A stretch of 64,000 nucleotides of DNA, taken from assembly GCA_944321465.1 (NCBI GenBank), contig CALULL010000012.1:28318-92317 (forward strand), in the 5' to 3' direction. The stretch comes from an uncultured Bacteroides sp. GTDB taxonomy: Bacteria; Bacteroidota; Bacteroidia; Bacteroidales; Bacteroidaceae. Below, piece after piece: positions 1-8,833 of this stretch; position 1 is the first letter of the stretch; every line of letters begins with the position of its first letter. A program made the position numbers and the translations under genes. A model generated the notes under the pieces. That model was not told the origin of the DNA and did no database searches. It was given only the letters and a program-made list of their open reading frames with translations.

Positions 1-1827
1 GATGTCTTTCTTATACTCTGTGGTGTTGTTGTTCTCTTTGCCTGGCCGGTAGAACTCCTTTCCTGTGAATACTTGGGCTATGAGGCGTTCTGCATATCCT
101 CTGGTGGCATATTGCTTGGAGTCGAGCGTACTGCCATACAGGCCTATGCCTCCGCCGATGAGGTTGTAGGTGCTTTTGTCGGAACGGTCATTGTCAAAGT
201 CGATGGCGTTGGTCTGAAAGTAGTGGTCCACCAGGTTGCCGTATCCGAAACTGAAGTCCGCCCTTCGGTTCGTCAGGAAGGGTAGCGAGACGATGAACTT
301 GGCAAACCGTTCGGTCTTGGAGTTGAACGAGGGCTTGTCGTTTTTGGAGAAGAGCTTGTCCTTCTTGAAGTAGTCGAAGGTGCTGAAGGAGGTTATCAGT
401 CTGTACGAAGTAGGTATGCGCGTGGGCAGGTCGAGCCGTCCCATGAGCTGTATATTGGTGTAGATTTTGCCCACTTGGCCGTCAACAAGCACTTCCTTGG
501 AGTAGTAGTTCAGGTCCTGGTAGCCGATGCCCAAGTAGATTTGGTTCGAACTTGAGGTGGAGACGCTTCCTCCCAGGCGTATGGACAGATTGTCCTCCAT
601 CTTCACTTTCAGGTGGAGGGTGTAGAGGCTGTCTTGCGGGTTGTATGTCGCATGGGGTATAATCTCCGAGATGATGTTGTCGGCCAACAGCCTGAAGTAG
701 GCACGCTTCAGCTCTTCGTAGGTGAAGGTTTCGTTGTCGTCCCCGTGGAACTCCTTTTTTATATAGTTCTGCTGTTGTTCGTCGGCCCCGTCAATGAGGA
801 TGGTGCGGAAGCGGAACTCGGGCAGCGACTGCTTGAACCGCAGTCGGCGCAGCTGTACGCTGTCGGCATCGACTCTGCGGTATATCCGGCCCTTTATCGA
901 GTCCATGATGCCGATGGTGCGGTTGTATCCTATTTGTTGCAGTTCGTTCAGGCGGTCGAAGTCCAAGAGGTTCACGTCGTTGTACTTGAAGGTCATCACA
1001 AAGCCCTCAGATTCGGGAAGCGTGTAGTCCGTTTTCTGCATGACCATGTTTTCTATTTGGCTCATCAGGTCGTTTTCCTGCGGTTTCTTGGGGTTGCCTG
1101 CCACGACGCTGCCTATGATGATGTCCGGGTGGAAGTCTTCTCGCATGATGTCGGTGGGGAAGTTGTTGTAGATGCCTCCGTCGTAGGCCAGCGTGCTGTC
1201 TATCTCTATGGGCTTGAACACGAAGGGGAAACTCATCGAGGCACGCACGGCATCGCCCAAGTCGCCCGAACGCATGATGAGCGGTTTCTTGTTGTAGACA
1301 TCAGAGGCTACACAACGGAAGGGGACGAACAATTGGTCGAAGTCGCCGTTGCTGCGGGCCGTTGCCTGGGCAAACAGCTCCACGAAGATTATGTTCATCT
1401 GCACGGGGTTCACGATGTTGGCGGGCAACAGTTGGGGCTTCTTGACTTTTAGCGAGTCCTTGAAGTTGAAGCGCAGGCTGATGAAGTCGGGGGTGAGCCG
1501 GTCTCTCTTGAAGTAATATTGATGCTCCGGTTCTATCTCTCCTGTGTACCACCGCTTGAAGTCGGGGGAACGCAGCAGTGCCTCCATTTCGTCGGGAGAA
1601 TAGCCCATAGCGTACAAGGCACCTATGATGGCCCCGATGGATGTTCCTGCGATGTAGTCTATCGGGATGTTGTTTTCCTCCAAGGCTCTGATTACGCCGA
1701 TGTGGGTCATGCCTTTGGCTCCGCCGCCGCTCAAGACCAGACCGACCGTCTGGGCGCACGACGGGGACAGAAACCCCAAAAGCAACAGCAAGCACGCAAG
1801 GTTTTTCCCTATCCGTTCAAGTATCAT
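1..1827 (-). CDS. Patatin-like phospholipase with C-terminal beta-barrel, 3' end outside window
   Basis: Reading from ATG at 1827, 609 codons stay open to the window edge, so the C-terminus is missing. A hydrophobic signal peptide covers residues 1-25. The patatin catalytic set is complete: oxyanion motif GGGAKG at 34-39, nucleophile elbow GTSIG at 61-65 (Ser63) and the DGG Asp at 216. The following part (DNA 1-800) reads like POTRA and outer-membrane beta-strand sequence with many alternating aromatic residues, as in PlpD/Omp85-type patatins. Family knowledge suggests an outer-membrane-anchored lipid hydrolase. The -7 box TATATTTG lies at 1851-1858. The function is inferred from the fold; the substrate is unknown. 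Confidence 0.85.
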   Translation of the reverse strand, partial: MILERIGKNLACLLLLLGFLSPSCAQTVGLVLSGGGAKGMTHIGVIRALEENNIPIDYIAGTSIGAIIGALYAMGYSPDEMEALLRSPDFKRWYTGEIEPEHQYYFKRDRLTPDFISLRFNFKDSLKVKKPQLLPANIVNPVQMNIIFVELFAQATARSNGDFDQLFVPFRCVASDVYNKKPLIMRSGDLGDAVRASMSFPFVFKPIEIDSTLAYDGGIYNNFPTDIMREDFHPDIIIGSVVAGNPKKPQENDLMSQIENMVMQKTDYTLPESEGFVMTFKYNDVNLLDFDRLNELQQIGYNRTIGIMDSIKGRIYRRVDADSVQLRRLRFKQSLPEFRFRTILIDGADEQQQNYIKKEFHGDDNETFTYEELKRAYFRLLADNIISEIIPHATYNPQDSLYTLHLKVKMEDNLSIRLGGSVSTSSSNQIYLGIGYQDLNYYSKEVLVDGQVGKIYTNIQLMGRLDLPTRIPTSYRLITSFSTFDYFKKDKLFSKNDKPSFNSKTERFAKFIVSLPFLTNRRADFSFGYGNLVDHYFQTNAIDFDNDRSDKSTYNLIGGGIGLYGSTLDSKQYATRGYAERLIAQVFTGKEFYRPGKENNNTTEYKKDI

Positions 1828-1850
1828 AGGCCAATGTTCAAATCAGGTTT

Positions 1851-1858
1851 CAAATATA
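1851..1858 (-). promoter_or_regulatory. -7 promoter element for the patatin gene
   Basis: On the minus strand this reads TATATTTG, matching the Bacteroidetes TAnnTTTG -7 consensus, 24 bp before the ATG. No clear -33 TTTG was seen. Confidence 0.5.
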
Positions 1859-2018
1859 GGCATTAGTTTCGGAACAGCAGTGTTCTCTATTCCCAAAAGA
1901 CGAGAGCCTTTGTCCTTTTGCGTCTTAAATCTTGTTATTTGTCCCCGGCTTGTCTGTCCTTTGAGGCGGCGAAGGCAAAAAACGCCGGACTGCCACGCAC
2001 AGGTAGCCGCATTTTCAT

Positions 2019-2026
2019 TACTTTTG
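2019..2026 (+). promoter_or_regulatory. -7 promoter element for the S41 homologue
   Basis: TACTTTTG matches TAnnTTTG and lies 26 bp before the ATG at 2053. The 1828-2052 gap therefore holds two divergent promoters and nothing else that I recognise. Confidence 0.5.
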
Positions 2027-2052
2027 CCCCGCTAACTTAAATAATACCGAAT

Positions 2053-3411
2053 ATGCGCAACAGCTTTACCGGATACGTGCTGTCTCTTTTCGGCCTATTG
2101 TCGGCATTGTTGCTGGGGTTGGGCTCCTGCGGCGTGGACCGTTGGCCCGAATACTATCCCCGGACGGGGCGCGACCTGTGGATTGACAGCGTGATGCGCG
2201 AGGATTACTTGTGGTACGAGGAAATTCCCTCCTCCGAGAGCCTGAATTATTTTCAGGAGCCAGAGCAGTTCCTCAGTTCTTTGCTGTCGGCTTCGGACCA
2301 TTATTCCTCTGTCGACACAATTTATGCTTCTTTGCCTCCGGCCTACGGCTTCGACTATTCGTTGTACGCCACGGAGGAAGACACTGTTTACAATGCGTTG
2401 GTGACTTATGTCATTCCCGGTTCGCCTGCCGAGGAGGCCGGGTTGCGGCGGGGCGACTGGATTATGCAGGTCGACACCATTCGGCTCATGCGGGACAACA
2501 GCGAGGAACTGCTCTCGGCCGGAGGACCGCGTCGGCTGCTGTTGGGCCGTTACGTGTCCTTGGGCGAGGACGAGTATGGTGAGGCCATTGGGGGTGTCGT
2601 GGCCGACCGCGAGGTCGACCTGCCCTCGGCCCGTGGCGTGACCGATGTCGTGGTGCCTTGCCACAGCGTGTTCTCGCAGGACGGATACACCATAGGTTAC
2701 CTCGTCTACAACAGCTTCTCGGCCGATGCCGACGAACAGTTGCGGCAGCTTTTCCGGGACTTTGCCAACCAAGGTGTGGGAGACCTCGTGCTCGACCTGC
2801 GCTACAACGAGGGAGGCACGTCCGGCAGCCTGCAACTGCTGGCTTCCTTGCTGGCACCTTCCGATGCTCAGGGGCGTGTGCTGGCCAGCCTGCAATACAA
2901 CCGGAAAAAGGCCGACCGCAATCGTGACATCCTTCTGGATACACAGAACACGGGCGGGGGAGTCAACCTGGGACTGTCGACGCTGTACGTTTTGACGAGC
3001 GAGGCCACGGCGGCTGCTTCCGAGATGCTTGTCAACGGCCTGCGTCCCTACATGGAGGTGGTCGTGATAGGCGAGACGACGGCGGGTGACGTGGTGGCCA
3101 CTGCCGATTACACCAATCCTCGATATCCGTGGGTGCTGCGCCCGGCTGTCTGCTACGTCTACAATGCCGAGGGGCAGGCCGACTATGCCAGCGGCATCCG
3201 TCCCGATTACTCCGTCGGGCAGTTTGACAATCTGGCCGATGTCTTGCCGCTGGGCGATCCTGGAGAAGCTTTGCTGAAGGCGGCCATTGAGTATGTTCTG
3301 GGACAAGCCCCCGTGCGGCAGGCCGTAAGTCCTGTGTCCCGGACTTTTGCCGGGGAGAAGAAGCTGCGGCGCAATTTCCGCAAAGGGCTGATTGTACCCG
3401 CCAATCCATAG
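2053..3411 (+). CDS. S41-family peptidase homologue, lipoprotein, probably catalytically inactive
   Basis: 452 residues. A signal peptide ends in a lipobox before Cys26 (GLGSC), so it should be an envelope lipoprotein. A PDZ-like segment follows (about 105-150), then the S41 fold with the DLRYNEGG strand near 250. The family's TASASE nucleophile motif reads TAAASE here (319-324), placing Ala321 at the Ser position. Exactly 25 residues later Asp346 occupies the usual Lys position (GETTAGD). Family members use that Ser/Lys pair with the same 25-residue spacing. I infer a pseudo-peptidase that may bind C-termini without cutting. The methyltransferase gene follows after 7 bp, so the two are probably cotranscribed. 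Confidence 0.85.
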   Translation: MRNSFTGYVLSLFGLLSALLLGLGSCGVDRWPEYYPRTGRDLWIDSVMREDYLWYEEIPSSESLNYFQEPEQFLSSLLSASDHYSSVDTIYASLPPAYGFDYSLYATEEDTVYNALVTYVIPGSPAEEAGLRRGDWIMQVDTIRLMRDNSEELLSAGGPRRLLLGRYVSLGEDEYGEAIGGVVADREVDLPSARGVTDVVVPCHSVFSQDGYTIGYLVYNSFSADADEQLRQLFRDFANQGVGDLVLDLRYNEGGTSGSLQLLASLLAPSDAQGRVLASLQYNRKKADRNRDILLDTQNTGGGVNLGLSTLYVLTSEATAAASEMLVNGLRPYMEVVVIGETTAGDVVATADYTNPRYPWVLRPAVCYVYNAEGQADYASGIRPDYSVGQFDNLADVLPLGDPGEALLKAAIEYVLGQAPVRQAVSPVSRTFAGEKKLRRNFRKGLIVPANP

Positions 3412-3418
3412 ACCCACC

Positions 3419-4219
3419 ATGCCAGTCATCGAAATCTCTTCCCTCAGCCAGCCGGGACTTGAAATGTTCGGCACCCTCACCGAGGCTCAGTTGCGCAATC
3501 GTCTGGAACCGGAAAAAGGCATTTTCATAGCCGAGAGTCCCAAGGTTATCCGAGTGGCTCTCGATGCGGGCTGCGAGCCTCTGGCTCTCCTGTGCGAGCA
3601 GAAACATATAACGGGCGACGCGGCCGATATTGTGGCCCGGTGCGCACACGTGCCGGTCTACACCGGGCCACGCCAGCTTTTGTCCAGCCTGACGGGCTAT
3701 GTGCTGACGCGGGGCGTGCTTTGTGCCATGCGGCGTCCGGCGGCGGTGAAAGCCGGGGACGTATGCCGCGAGGCCCGGCGCGTGGTCGTCATTCATGGCG
3801 TGACCGACACGACGAACATCGGGGCCATATTCCGCTCGGCCGCCGCCCTGGGTATCGACGCCGTGCTGCTTACCCCCGACTCGTGCGACCCCCTCAACCG
3901 CCGTGCGGTGCGTGTGTCTATGGGTTCGGTGTTTCTTGTTCCTTGGGCGTGGCTCGACTTTCCGCTGGCGGGGCTTCGACGTTTGGGGTTTGCGGTTGCG
4001 GCAATGGCCCTGACGGAAAACTCAGTCCCTCTTGACGCTCCCCTTCTGAAACGCGTTCCCCGCCTGGCTCTCGTCATGGGGACCGAGGGCGACGGGCTTC
4101 CCCGTGAGTCTATAGCCGAGGCCGATTACGTGGTGCGCATCCCTATGATGCACGGCGTGGACTCGCTCAACGTGGCTGCGGCTTCCGCCGTGGCGTTCTG
4201 GGAGCTGAGGACGAGGTGA
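3419..4219 (+). CDS. TrmH/SpoU-family RNA 2'-O-methyltransferase
   Basis: 266 residues from the ATG at 3419; an upstream in-frame ATG at 3392 lies inside the preceding gene and is rejected. The N-terminal ~100 residues resemble the SpoU substrate-binding domain. The SPOUT knot domain follows with motif 1 (NIGAIFRSAAALG), motif 2 (MGSVFLVP) and motif 3 (MGTEGDGLP, then VDSLNVAAASAVAFWEL). These residues bind SAM in a trefoil knot and methylate ribose 2'-OH in rRNA or tRNA. The exact target cannot be read from the sequence. It is 7 bp downstream of the S41 homologue and convergent with the hydrogenase operon. Confidence 0.88.
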   Translation: MPVIEISSLSQPGLEMFGTLTEAQLRNRLEPEKGIFIAESPKVIRVALDAGCEPLALLCEQKHITGDAADIVARCAHVPVYTGPRQLLSSLTGYVLTRGVLCAMRRPAAVKAGDVCREARRVVVIHGVTDTTNIGAIFRSAAALGIDAVLLTPDSCDPLNRRAVRVSMGSVFLVPWAWLDFPLAGLRRLGFAVAAMALTENSVPLDAPLLKRVPRLALVMGTEGDGLPRESIAEADYVVRIPMMHGVDSLNVAAASAVAFWELRTR

Positions 4220-4281
4220 TTGGCCTTTCGGCACCTTTGTGCGGGTGGGGGCGTTTCGTTCCTCTCTTATAGGCTTTGGGC

Positions 4282-4383
4282 GGCATACCTTTGCCTGCGT
4301 GCGGGCACTCCTTTGCTTCCGTGCGGGTTTTCCTTTGCTCTTCTGCTGGCTTTCCTTTGTTCGGTCGGCGGGCAAGGGGCCGC
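4282..4383. repeat. 22-bp-period dyad array, locus 1
   Basis: Copies begin at 4282, 4304, 4326, 4348 and (shifted by one) 4371, with a core such as GGCATACCTTTGCC. Spacing is exactly 22 bp. An isolated related copy lies at 4230. The array sits between the convergent ends of the methyltransferase and hydC. Because 22 is not a multiple of 3, the repeat is not a coding repeat. The rest of the 4220-4546 gap holds the hairpin at 4465-4511. Confidence 0.8.
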
Positions 4384-4464
4384 GTGTGCTTGCCGGGCAG
4401 GAGGCTGCAGTGGGGCGGTCCGTTAGCCTTCCCGGTCGGCCCGTCTGCACTCTTTGTAACAAAG

Positions 4465-4511
4465 CAGCCTGCCCCTCGTCCTCCTTGGCTGGCGGACGGC
4501 GGGGCAGGCTG
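4465..4511 (-). terminator. Hairpin, probable terminator of the hyd operon
   Basis: CAGCCTGCCCC at 4465-4475 pairs perfectly with GGGGCAGGCTG at 4501-4511. On the minus strand the stem is followed by a T-rich stretch (CTTTGTTAC). It lies 35 bp beyond the hydC stop. Confidence 0.45.
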
Positions 4512-4546
4512 TGGCGGGGAGAGCGTGCAGGCAGGCTGCTGCAGCT

Positions 4547-5023
4547 CTATTCGAGTTCTTCTATGATTTTCCTTACGTCCACGGGTTGCAGGCGGCCATA
4601 TACTTTGTCGTCTATCATAACGACGGGGGCCAGGCCGCAGGCTCCGACGCAACGCAGGCAGTCGAGCGAGAACTTCCCGTCGGGGGTTGTCTCGCCTATG
4701 TCTATTCCCAGCACACGCTTGAATTCTTCGAGCAGCTTCTCGGCTCCACGCACGTAGCAGGCTGTTCCCATGCAGACGGATATGGGGTGCCGTCCCTTGG
4801 GGGTCATGGTGAAGAAGGTGTAGAACGTGACTACGCCATAGACCTTCGAGGCCGGAATGCCCAGCTGGCGGGCAATGACGCGTTGCATTTCTTCGGGCAG
4901 GTAGCCTTGCAGGCGTTGTGCCTCGTGCAGGATGTTGATGAGTTCGCCTTGGTCGTTTCCGTGGCGTTGGCAGATGTCCACCACCTGCTGTTCCACGTCA
5001 CACGCGAGTTTTGTATCTGACAT
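4547..5023 (-). CDS. hydC: NADH-dependent [FeFe] hydrogenase, NuoE-like gamma subunit
   Basis: 158 residues, the usual length for the 24-kDa NuoE/HydC family. The thioredoxin-like [2Fe-2S] site is visible as CMGTAC in the middle and CLRCVGAC near the C-terminus. In HydABC complexes this subunit passes electrons within the NADH-oxidising module. It is last in a three-gene minus-strand operon, 21 bp after hydA. Confidence 0.9.
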   Translation of the reverse strand: MSDTKLACDVEQQVVDICQRHGNDQGELINILHEAQRLQGYLPEEMQRVIARQLGIPASKVYGVVTFYTFFTMTPKGRHPISVCMGTACYVRGAEKLLEEFKRVLGIDIGETTPDGKFSLDCLRCVGACGLAPVVMIDDKVYGRLQPVDVRKIIEELE

Positions 5024-5044
5024 AGTGTTGTTTCGTCTTAAAGG

Positions 5045-6808
5045 TTAAATGGATTTGTTGAAATAGTGGGTGTGCAGCAGATGTTCGGCACGTTCGCTCA
5101 AGGGCTTGCCCAGGAACTCCTCGTAGAGCACCTTGATGTAGGGGTTTTCATGCGACTTGCGCAGCGGTTTGTTGGCATCTTCGCGGTACAGGGCGTTGGC
5201 GCGGGCATAGAGTATTTCGGAGTGTCCGTGGTGCCAGGGTTGTCCGCCGCCGCCGATGCAGCCTCCGGGGCAGGCCATGATTTCGATGACATGGTACTCG
5301 TTGCGTCCGTGGCGGATGTCTTCCAGCAGTTGCCGGGCGTTGCCCAGTCCGTGGGCGATGCCTACTTTCAGTTCGAAGCCGTTCAGGTCGATGCTGGCGT
5401 GCCGCACGCCGCTAAGGCCGCGTACCTGCTCGAAGTTGACGTTTTCCAGCAGTTTTCCTGTATAGATTTCGTAGACAGAACGCAGTGCGGCCTCCATTAC
5501 GCCGCCTGTGGCACCGAAGATGACGCCCGCGCCGGTCGATGCTCCCAGCGGATTGTCAAATTCTGCGTCGGGCAACAGTGTGAAACCTATGTTGGCCCGT
5601 TTGATGAGGCGTGCCAGCTCGCGTGTGGTGATGGAGTAGTCCACGTCGGGGCTTCCGTCGGTCTTGAACTCCTCTCGGTCGCATTCGTATTTCTTGGCAA
5701 GGCAGGGCATGATGGAGACCACGACCAGCTTCTCGCGCGGTATGCCCATCTTCTGTGCCCAGTAGGTCTTGGCTATGGAGCCGAACATCTGTTGGGGCGA
5801 GCGGGCAGTGGAGGGAATGTCGAGCAGGTCGGGGAACTGGTGCTCGAAGAAGTTGACCCATGCCGGGCAGCACGATGTGAGGATGGGCAGGCGCACGGAG
5901 GTGTCGCCGTCCAGGTAGCGTGTGAGGCGGTTCAGTATTTCTGCACCCTCTTCCATGATGGTAAGGTCGGCCGCGAAGTCGGTATCAAACACGTGGTCGA
6001 AGCCCAGTTCGCGCAGAGCGTAGACCATCTTGCCCGTGACGATGGTGCCGGGGGGCAGGCCGAACTCTTCGCCCAGAGCGGCACGGACGGCAGGGGCTGT
6101 CTGCACGATGACGGTCTTGTTCGGGTCGGCCAGGTCGTCGAGCAGCCGGTTGGTGTGGTCGCGTTCGGTCAAGGCACCTACGGGACACACGGCTACGCAT
6201 TGTCCGCAGTACGTGCATTCGCTGTCGGACAGCATCTTGTCGAAAGCCGGGGCAATGGTTGTGTTGAAACCTCGCCGTATGGCTCCCAATGCTCCTACGG
6301 TCTGTACGTCGTTACATACGCTCTCGCAGCGGCGGCAGAAGATACACTTGTCCATGTTGCGCACGATGGAGGCAGTGACCTCGCGCTTGCGGGGCGACAG
6401 TTCTCCGCCGTTGAAGGGCATTTCGCGTATGTTGCAGCGGACAGCCAGATTTTGCAGCTCGCAGTTGCCTGACTTGGGACAGGTGAGACAGTCGTTGGGA
6501 TGGTCGGACAGGATAAGTTCGGCCACGATTTTCCGTGCGTTCATCACGCGCAGCGTGCTGGTGTGCACCACCATTCCGTCGGCACAGCGGGTGGCACATG
6601 CCGGTGCCAGGTTGCGCCGTCCTTCCACCTCCACCACGCAGATGCGGCACGATGCCGGGGTGTTCTTCACGCAGGTTCCTTTCAGGTCTATGTGGCATAG
6701 CGTGGGAATGTCGATTCCGATGCGCTGGGCGGCCTCCAGGATGGTTGTCCCTTCGGGCACGGTGATGAAGTGGTGGTCTATCTGTAAGGTTATCTGTCTT
6801 TCTTCCAT
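5045..6808 (-). CDS. hydA: [FeFe] hydrogenase catalytic subunit
   Basis: 587 residues from the ATG at 6808; a longer in-frame start at 6883 would overlap hydB and is rejected. In order: an N-terminal [2Fe-2S] domain (CRIC), a NuoG-type His-Cys3 site (HPNDCLTCPKSGNC), two [4Fe-4S] ferredoxin motifs (CIFCRRCESVC, CTYCGQCVAVC), then the H-cluster domain with all three signatures: TSCCPAW, MPCLAKKYE and ACPGGCIGGGGQP. The C-terminus carries the small-subunit-like tail. It catalyses reversible H2 formation. With HydB and HydC the expected complex is a cytosolic group A3 enzyme using NADH and probably ferredoxin. The maturases HydEFG are not in this window. Confidence 0.95.
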   Translation of the reverse strand: MEERQITLQIDHHFITVPEGTTILEAAQRIGIDIPTLCHIDLKGTCVKNTPASCRICVVEVEGRRNLAPACATRCADGMVVHTSTLRVMNARKIVAELILSDHPNDCLTCPKSGNCELQNLAVRCNIREMPFNGGELSPRKREVTASIVRNMDKCIFCRRCESVCNDVQTVGALGAIRRGFNTTIAPAFDKMLSDSECTYCGQCVAVCPVGALTERDHTNRLLDDLADPNKTVIVQTAPAVRAALGEEFGLPPGTIVTGKMVYALRELGFDHVFDTDFAADLTIMEEGAEILNRLTRYLDGDTSVRLPILTSCCPAWVNFFEHQFPDLLDIPSTARSPQQMFGSIAKTYWAQKMGIPREKLVVVSIMPCLAKKYECDREEFKTDGSPDVDYSITTRELARLIKRANIGFTLLPDAEFDNPLGASTGAGVIFGATGGVMEAALRSVYEIYTGKLLENVNFEQVRGLSGVRHASIDLNGFELKVGIAHGLGNARQLLEDIRHGRNEYHVIEIMACPGGCIGGGGQPWHHGHSEILYARANALYREDANKPLRKSHENPYIKVLYEEFLGKPLSERAEHLLHTHYFNKSI

Positions 6809-6831
6809 AGTATTTTCTTCTTGTGTGTTTC

Positions 6832-8739
6832 TTATTGGACGGAGATTGCTTTGAATTTGCATCGTGCCATGCACATGCCGCACTTAATGCACTTGTCGGG
6901 GTCGATGATGTGTGGCTTGCGCACGTCGCCTTTGATGGCATCGGCCGGGCAGTGCCTGAAGCAGAGGTGGCAGCCTGTGCACTTGTCGGGATTGATGGTG
7001 TAGGTAAGCAGTGCTTTGCATTGCTTGGCACGGCACACCTTGTCGCGCACGTGCTCGACGTACTCGTCGTAGAAGTTGTCCAGTGTGGACAGCACGGGGT
7101 TGGGAGATGTCTGCCCCAGGCCGCAGAGGGCGGTGTCCTTGACGACACGTGCCAGCGTGGAGAGCTTGTCCAGGTCCTTCATGGTGGCTTTCCCCTCGGT
7201 TATTTTGTTGAGCAGTTCCAGCAGGCGTTTGTTGCCTATGCGGCAGGGGGTGCACTTACCACACGATTCCTCGACGGTAAAGTCCAGATAGAAGCGGGAT
7301 ACGGACACCATGCAGTCGTCTTCGTCCATCACAATCATGCCGCCCGACCCCATCATGGAGCCTGCCGCAAGCAGGTTGTCAAAGTCAATGGGGGTGTCGA
7401 GGTGCTTCTCGGTGAGGCAGCCTCCCGAGGGACCTCCCGTCTGCACGGCCTTGAATTTCTTTCCTCCCTTTATGCCTCCGCCTATTTCGTAGATGACCTC
7501 GCGCAAGGTTGTTCCCATCGGGACTTCTATCAGTCCCACGTTGTTGATTTTTCCTGCCAGGGCAAATACTTTCGTCCCTTTGGAGCGTTCGGTTCCTATG
7601 GAGGCAAACCATTCGGCTCCTTTCGTCAGAATGACGGGCACGTTGGCCAGCGTTTCTACGTTGTTCACGTTGGTGGGCTTCCCGTGGTATCCGGCTTCGG
7701 CGGGATAGGGCGGTTTCAGGGTGGGTTCGCCGCGCTTGCCCTCCATTGAGTGTATCAAGGCTGTCTCTTCGCCGCAGACGAAGGCTCCTGCGCCGTAGCG
7801 TATCTCTATGTCGAAGCCGAAGTCCGTGCCCAGTATGTTGTCGCCCAGTAGGCCGTATTGCCTAGCCTGGGCTATGGCTGTCTGTAGGCGGTGGATGGCC
7901 AGCGGGTATTCGGCACGGATGTACACCAGGCCGTGCCGGGAGCCGATGGAGTATCCGCATACGGCCATTGCCTCGACAATGGAGTGCGGGTCGCCTTCCA
8001 TGATGGAACGGTCCATGAACGCACCCGGGTCGCCTTCGTCGGCGTTACATACCACGTACTTCACGTCGCCCGGTTGCTTGGAAGCCAGTTCCCACTTCAG
8101 CCCTGTGGGGAAACCGCCGCCGCCGCGTCCGCGCAGGCCCGAGCGTTTGATGGTGTCTATCACCTCGGCGGGCTTCTTGTTCAGCAGGCAGTCGGCCAGT
8201 GCCTGATAGCCGTCGCGGGCAATGTATTCTTCGATGTCCTCGGGGTCGATGAAGCCGCAGTTGCGCAGGGCTATGCGCTTCTGCTTGCGGTAGAAGTCGA
8301 TGTGCTTGGAGTCGCTTACGGCGTGTCCGTCTTTCGGGTCGATGTAGAGCAGGCGTTCTACTTTCTGCCCGCCCACGATGTGCCGTGCGACGATTTCCTC
8401 GGCATCGTCGGGAGACACTTGTACGTAAAATGTGTTGTCCGGGATTATCTTCACGATGGGGCCTTTTTCGCAGAAGCCGAAGCAGCCCGTTGTCACCACT
8501 TCCACGCGGTCGGCCACGCCGTGTTGTTTCAGGGCTTCCTCCAGCCGTTCGCCAATCAGGTGGCTGGTCGATGCCTTGCAGCCGGTGCCTCCGCAGATAA
8601 GTATCTGCATGTGCTCGGTGCCGGTTTCCAGGCCACAGCTGTTCTCTGCTACTTTCTTGTCGCTCTCTTCGCGCAGCAGAAGTTCCTTTTGGGCTTTCTG
8701 CCTTATTGCTTGCAAATCTTGGATGGATACTATCTTCAT
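6832..8739 (-). CDS. hydB: NADH-dependent [FeFe] hydrogenase, NuoF-like beta subunit
   Basis: 635 residues from the ATG at 8739, preferred over 8763 because the latter overlaps the -7 box. The N-terminal thioredoxin-like [2Fe-2S] domain is followed by the NuoF flavin/NADH fold (GRGGGGFPTGLKWE), an SLBB region, the NuoF iron-sulfur site (ESCGKCTPCRIG) and two C-terminal [4Fe-4S] motifs (CTGCHLCFRHC, CIKCGMCMARC). This is the HydB domain order: FMN here exchanges electrons with NAD(H). It is the first gene of the operon hydB-hydA-hydC. Confidence 0.93.
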   Translation of the reverse strand: MKIVSIQDLQAIRQKAQKELLLREESDKKVAENSCGLETGTEHMQILICGGTGCKASTSHLIGERLEEALKQHGVADRVEVVTTGCFGFCEKGPIVKIIPDNTFYVQVSPDDAEEIVARHIVGGQKVERLLYIDPKDGHAVSDSKHIDFYRKQKRIALRNCGFIDPEDIEEYIARDGYQALADCLLNKKPAEVIDTIKRSGLRGRGGGGFPTGLKWELASKQPGDVKYVVCNADEGDPGAFMDRSIMEGDPHSIVEAMAVCGYSIGSRHGLVYIRAEYPLAIHRLQTAIAQARQYGLLGDNILGTDFGFDIEIRYGAGAFVCGEETALIHSMEGKRGEPTLKPPYPAEAGYHGKPTNVNNVETLANVPVILTKGAEWFASIGTERSKGTKVFALAGKINNVGLIEVPMGTTLREVIYEIGGGIKGGKKFKAVQTGGPSGGCLTEKHLDTPIDFDNLLAAGSMMGSGGMIVMDEDDCMVSVSRFYLDFTVEESCGKCTPCRIGNKRLLELLNKITEGKATMKDLDKLSTLARVVKDTALCGLGQTSPNPVLSTLDNFYDEYVEHVRDKVCRAKQCKALLTYTINPDKCTGCHLCFRHCPADAIKGDVRKPHIIDPDKCIKCGMCMARCKFKAISVQ

Positions 8740-8760
8740 GTCATTAGATTTGGTTCCCGA

Positions 8761-8768
8761 CAAAGGTA
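8761..8768 (-). promoter_or_regulatory. -7 promoter element of the hyd operon
   Basis: The minus strand reads TACCTTTG, 22 bp ahead of the hydB ATG, so the leader is very short. Confidence 0.55.
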
Positions 8769-8833
8769 GGAATAAGTCTCATATGGCAAAAAGAAAGTAG
8801 GGAAGAAATGACGCTTCCCTACCTCATTTAGTT

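Noticed and set aside
613-1452. 279-codon plus-strand frame at the left edge
   Set aside because: It is antisense to the patatin/barrel gene, whose catalytic motifs are intact on the minus strand.
2095-3480. 461-codon open frame antisense to the S41 homologue
   Set aside because: The plus-strand frame has lipobox, PDZ and S41 sequence; the antisense product has no recognisable motif and arises from GC-rich codon use.
5066-6472. 468-codon frame antisense to hydA
   Set aside because: hydA has every H-cluster signature; the antisense frame is a shadow.
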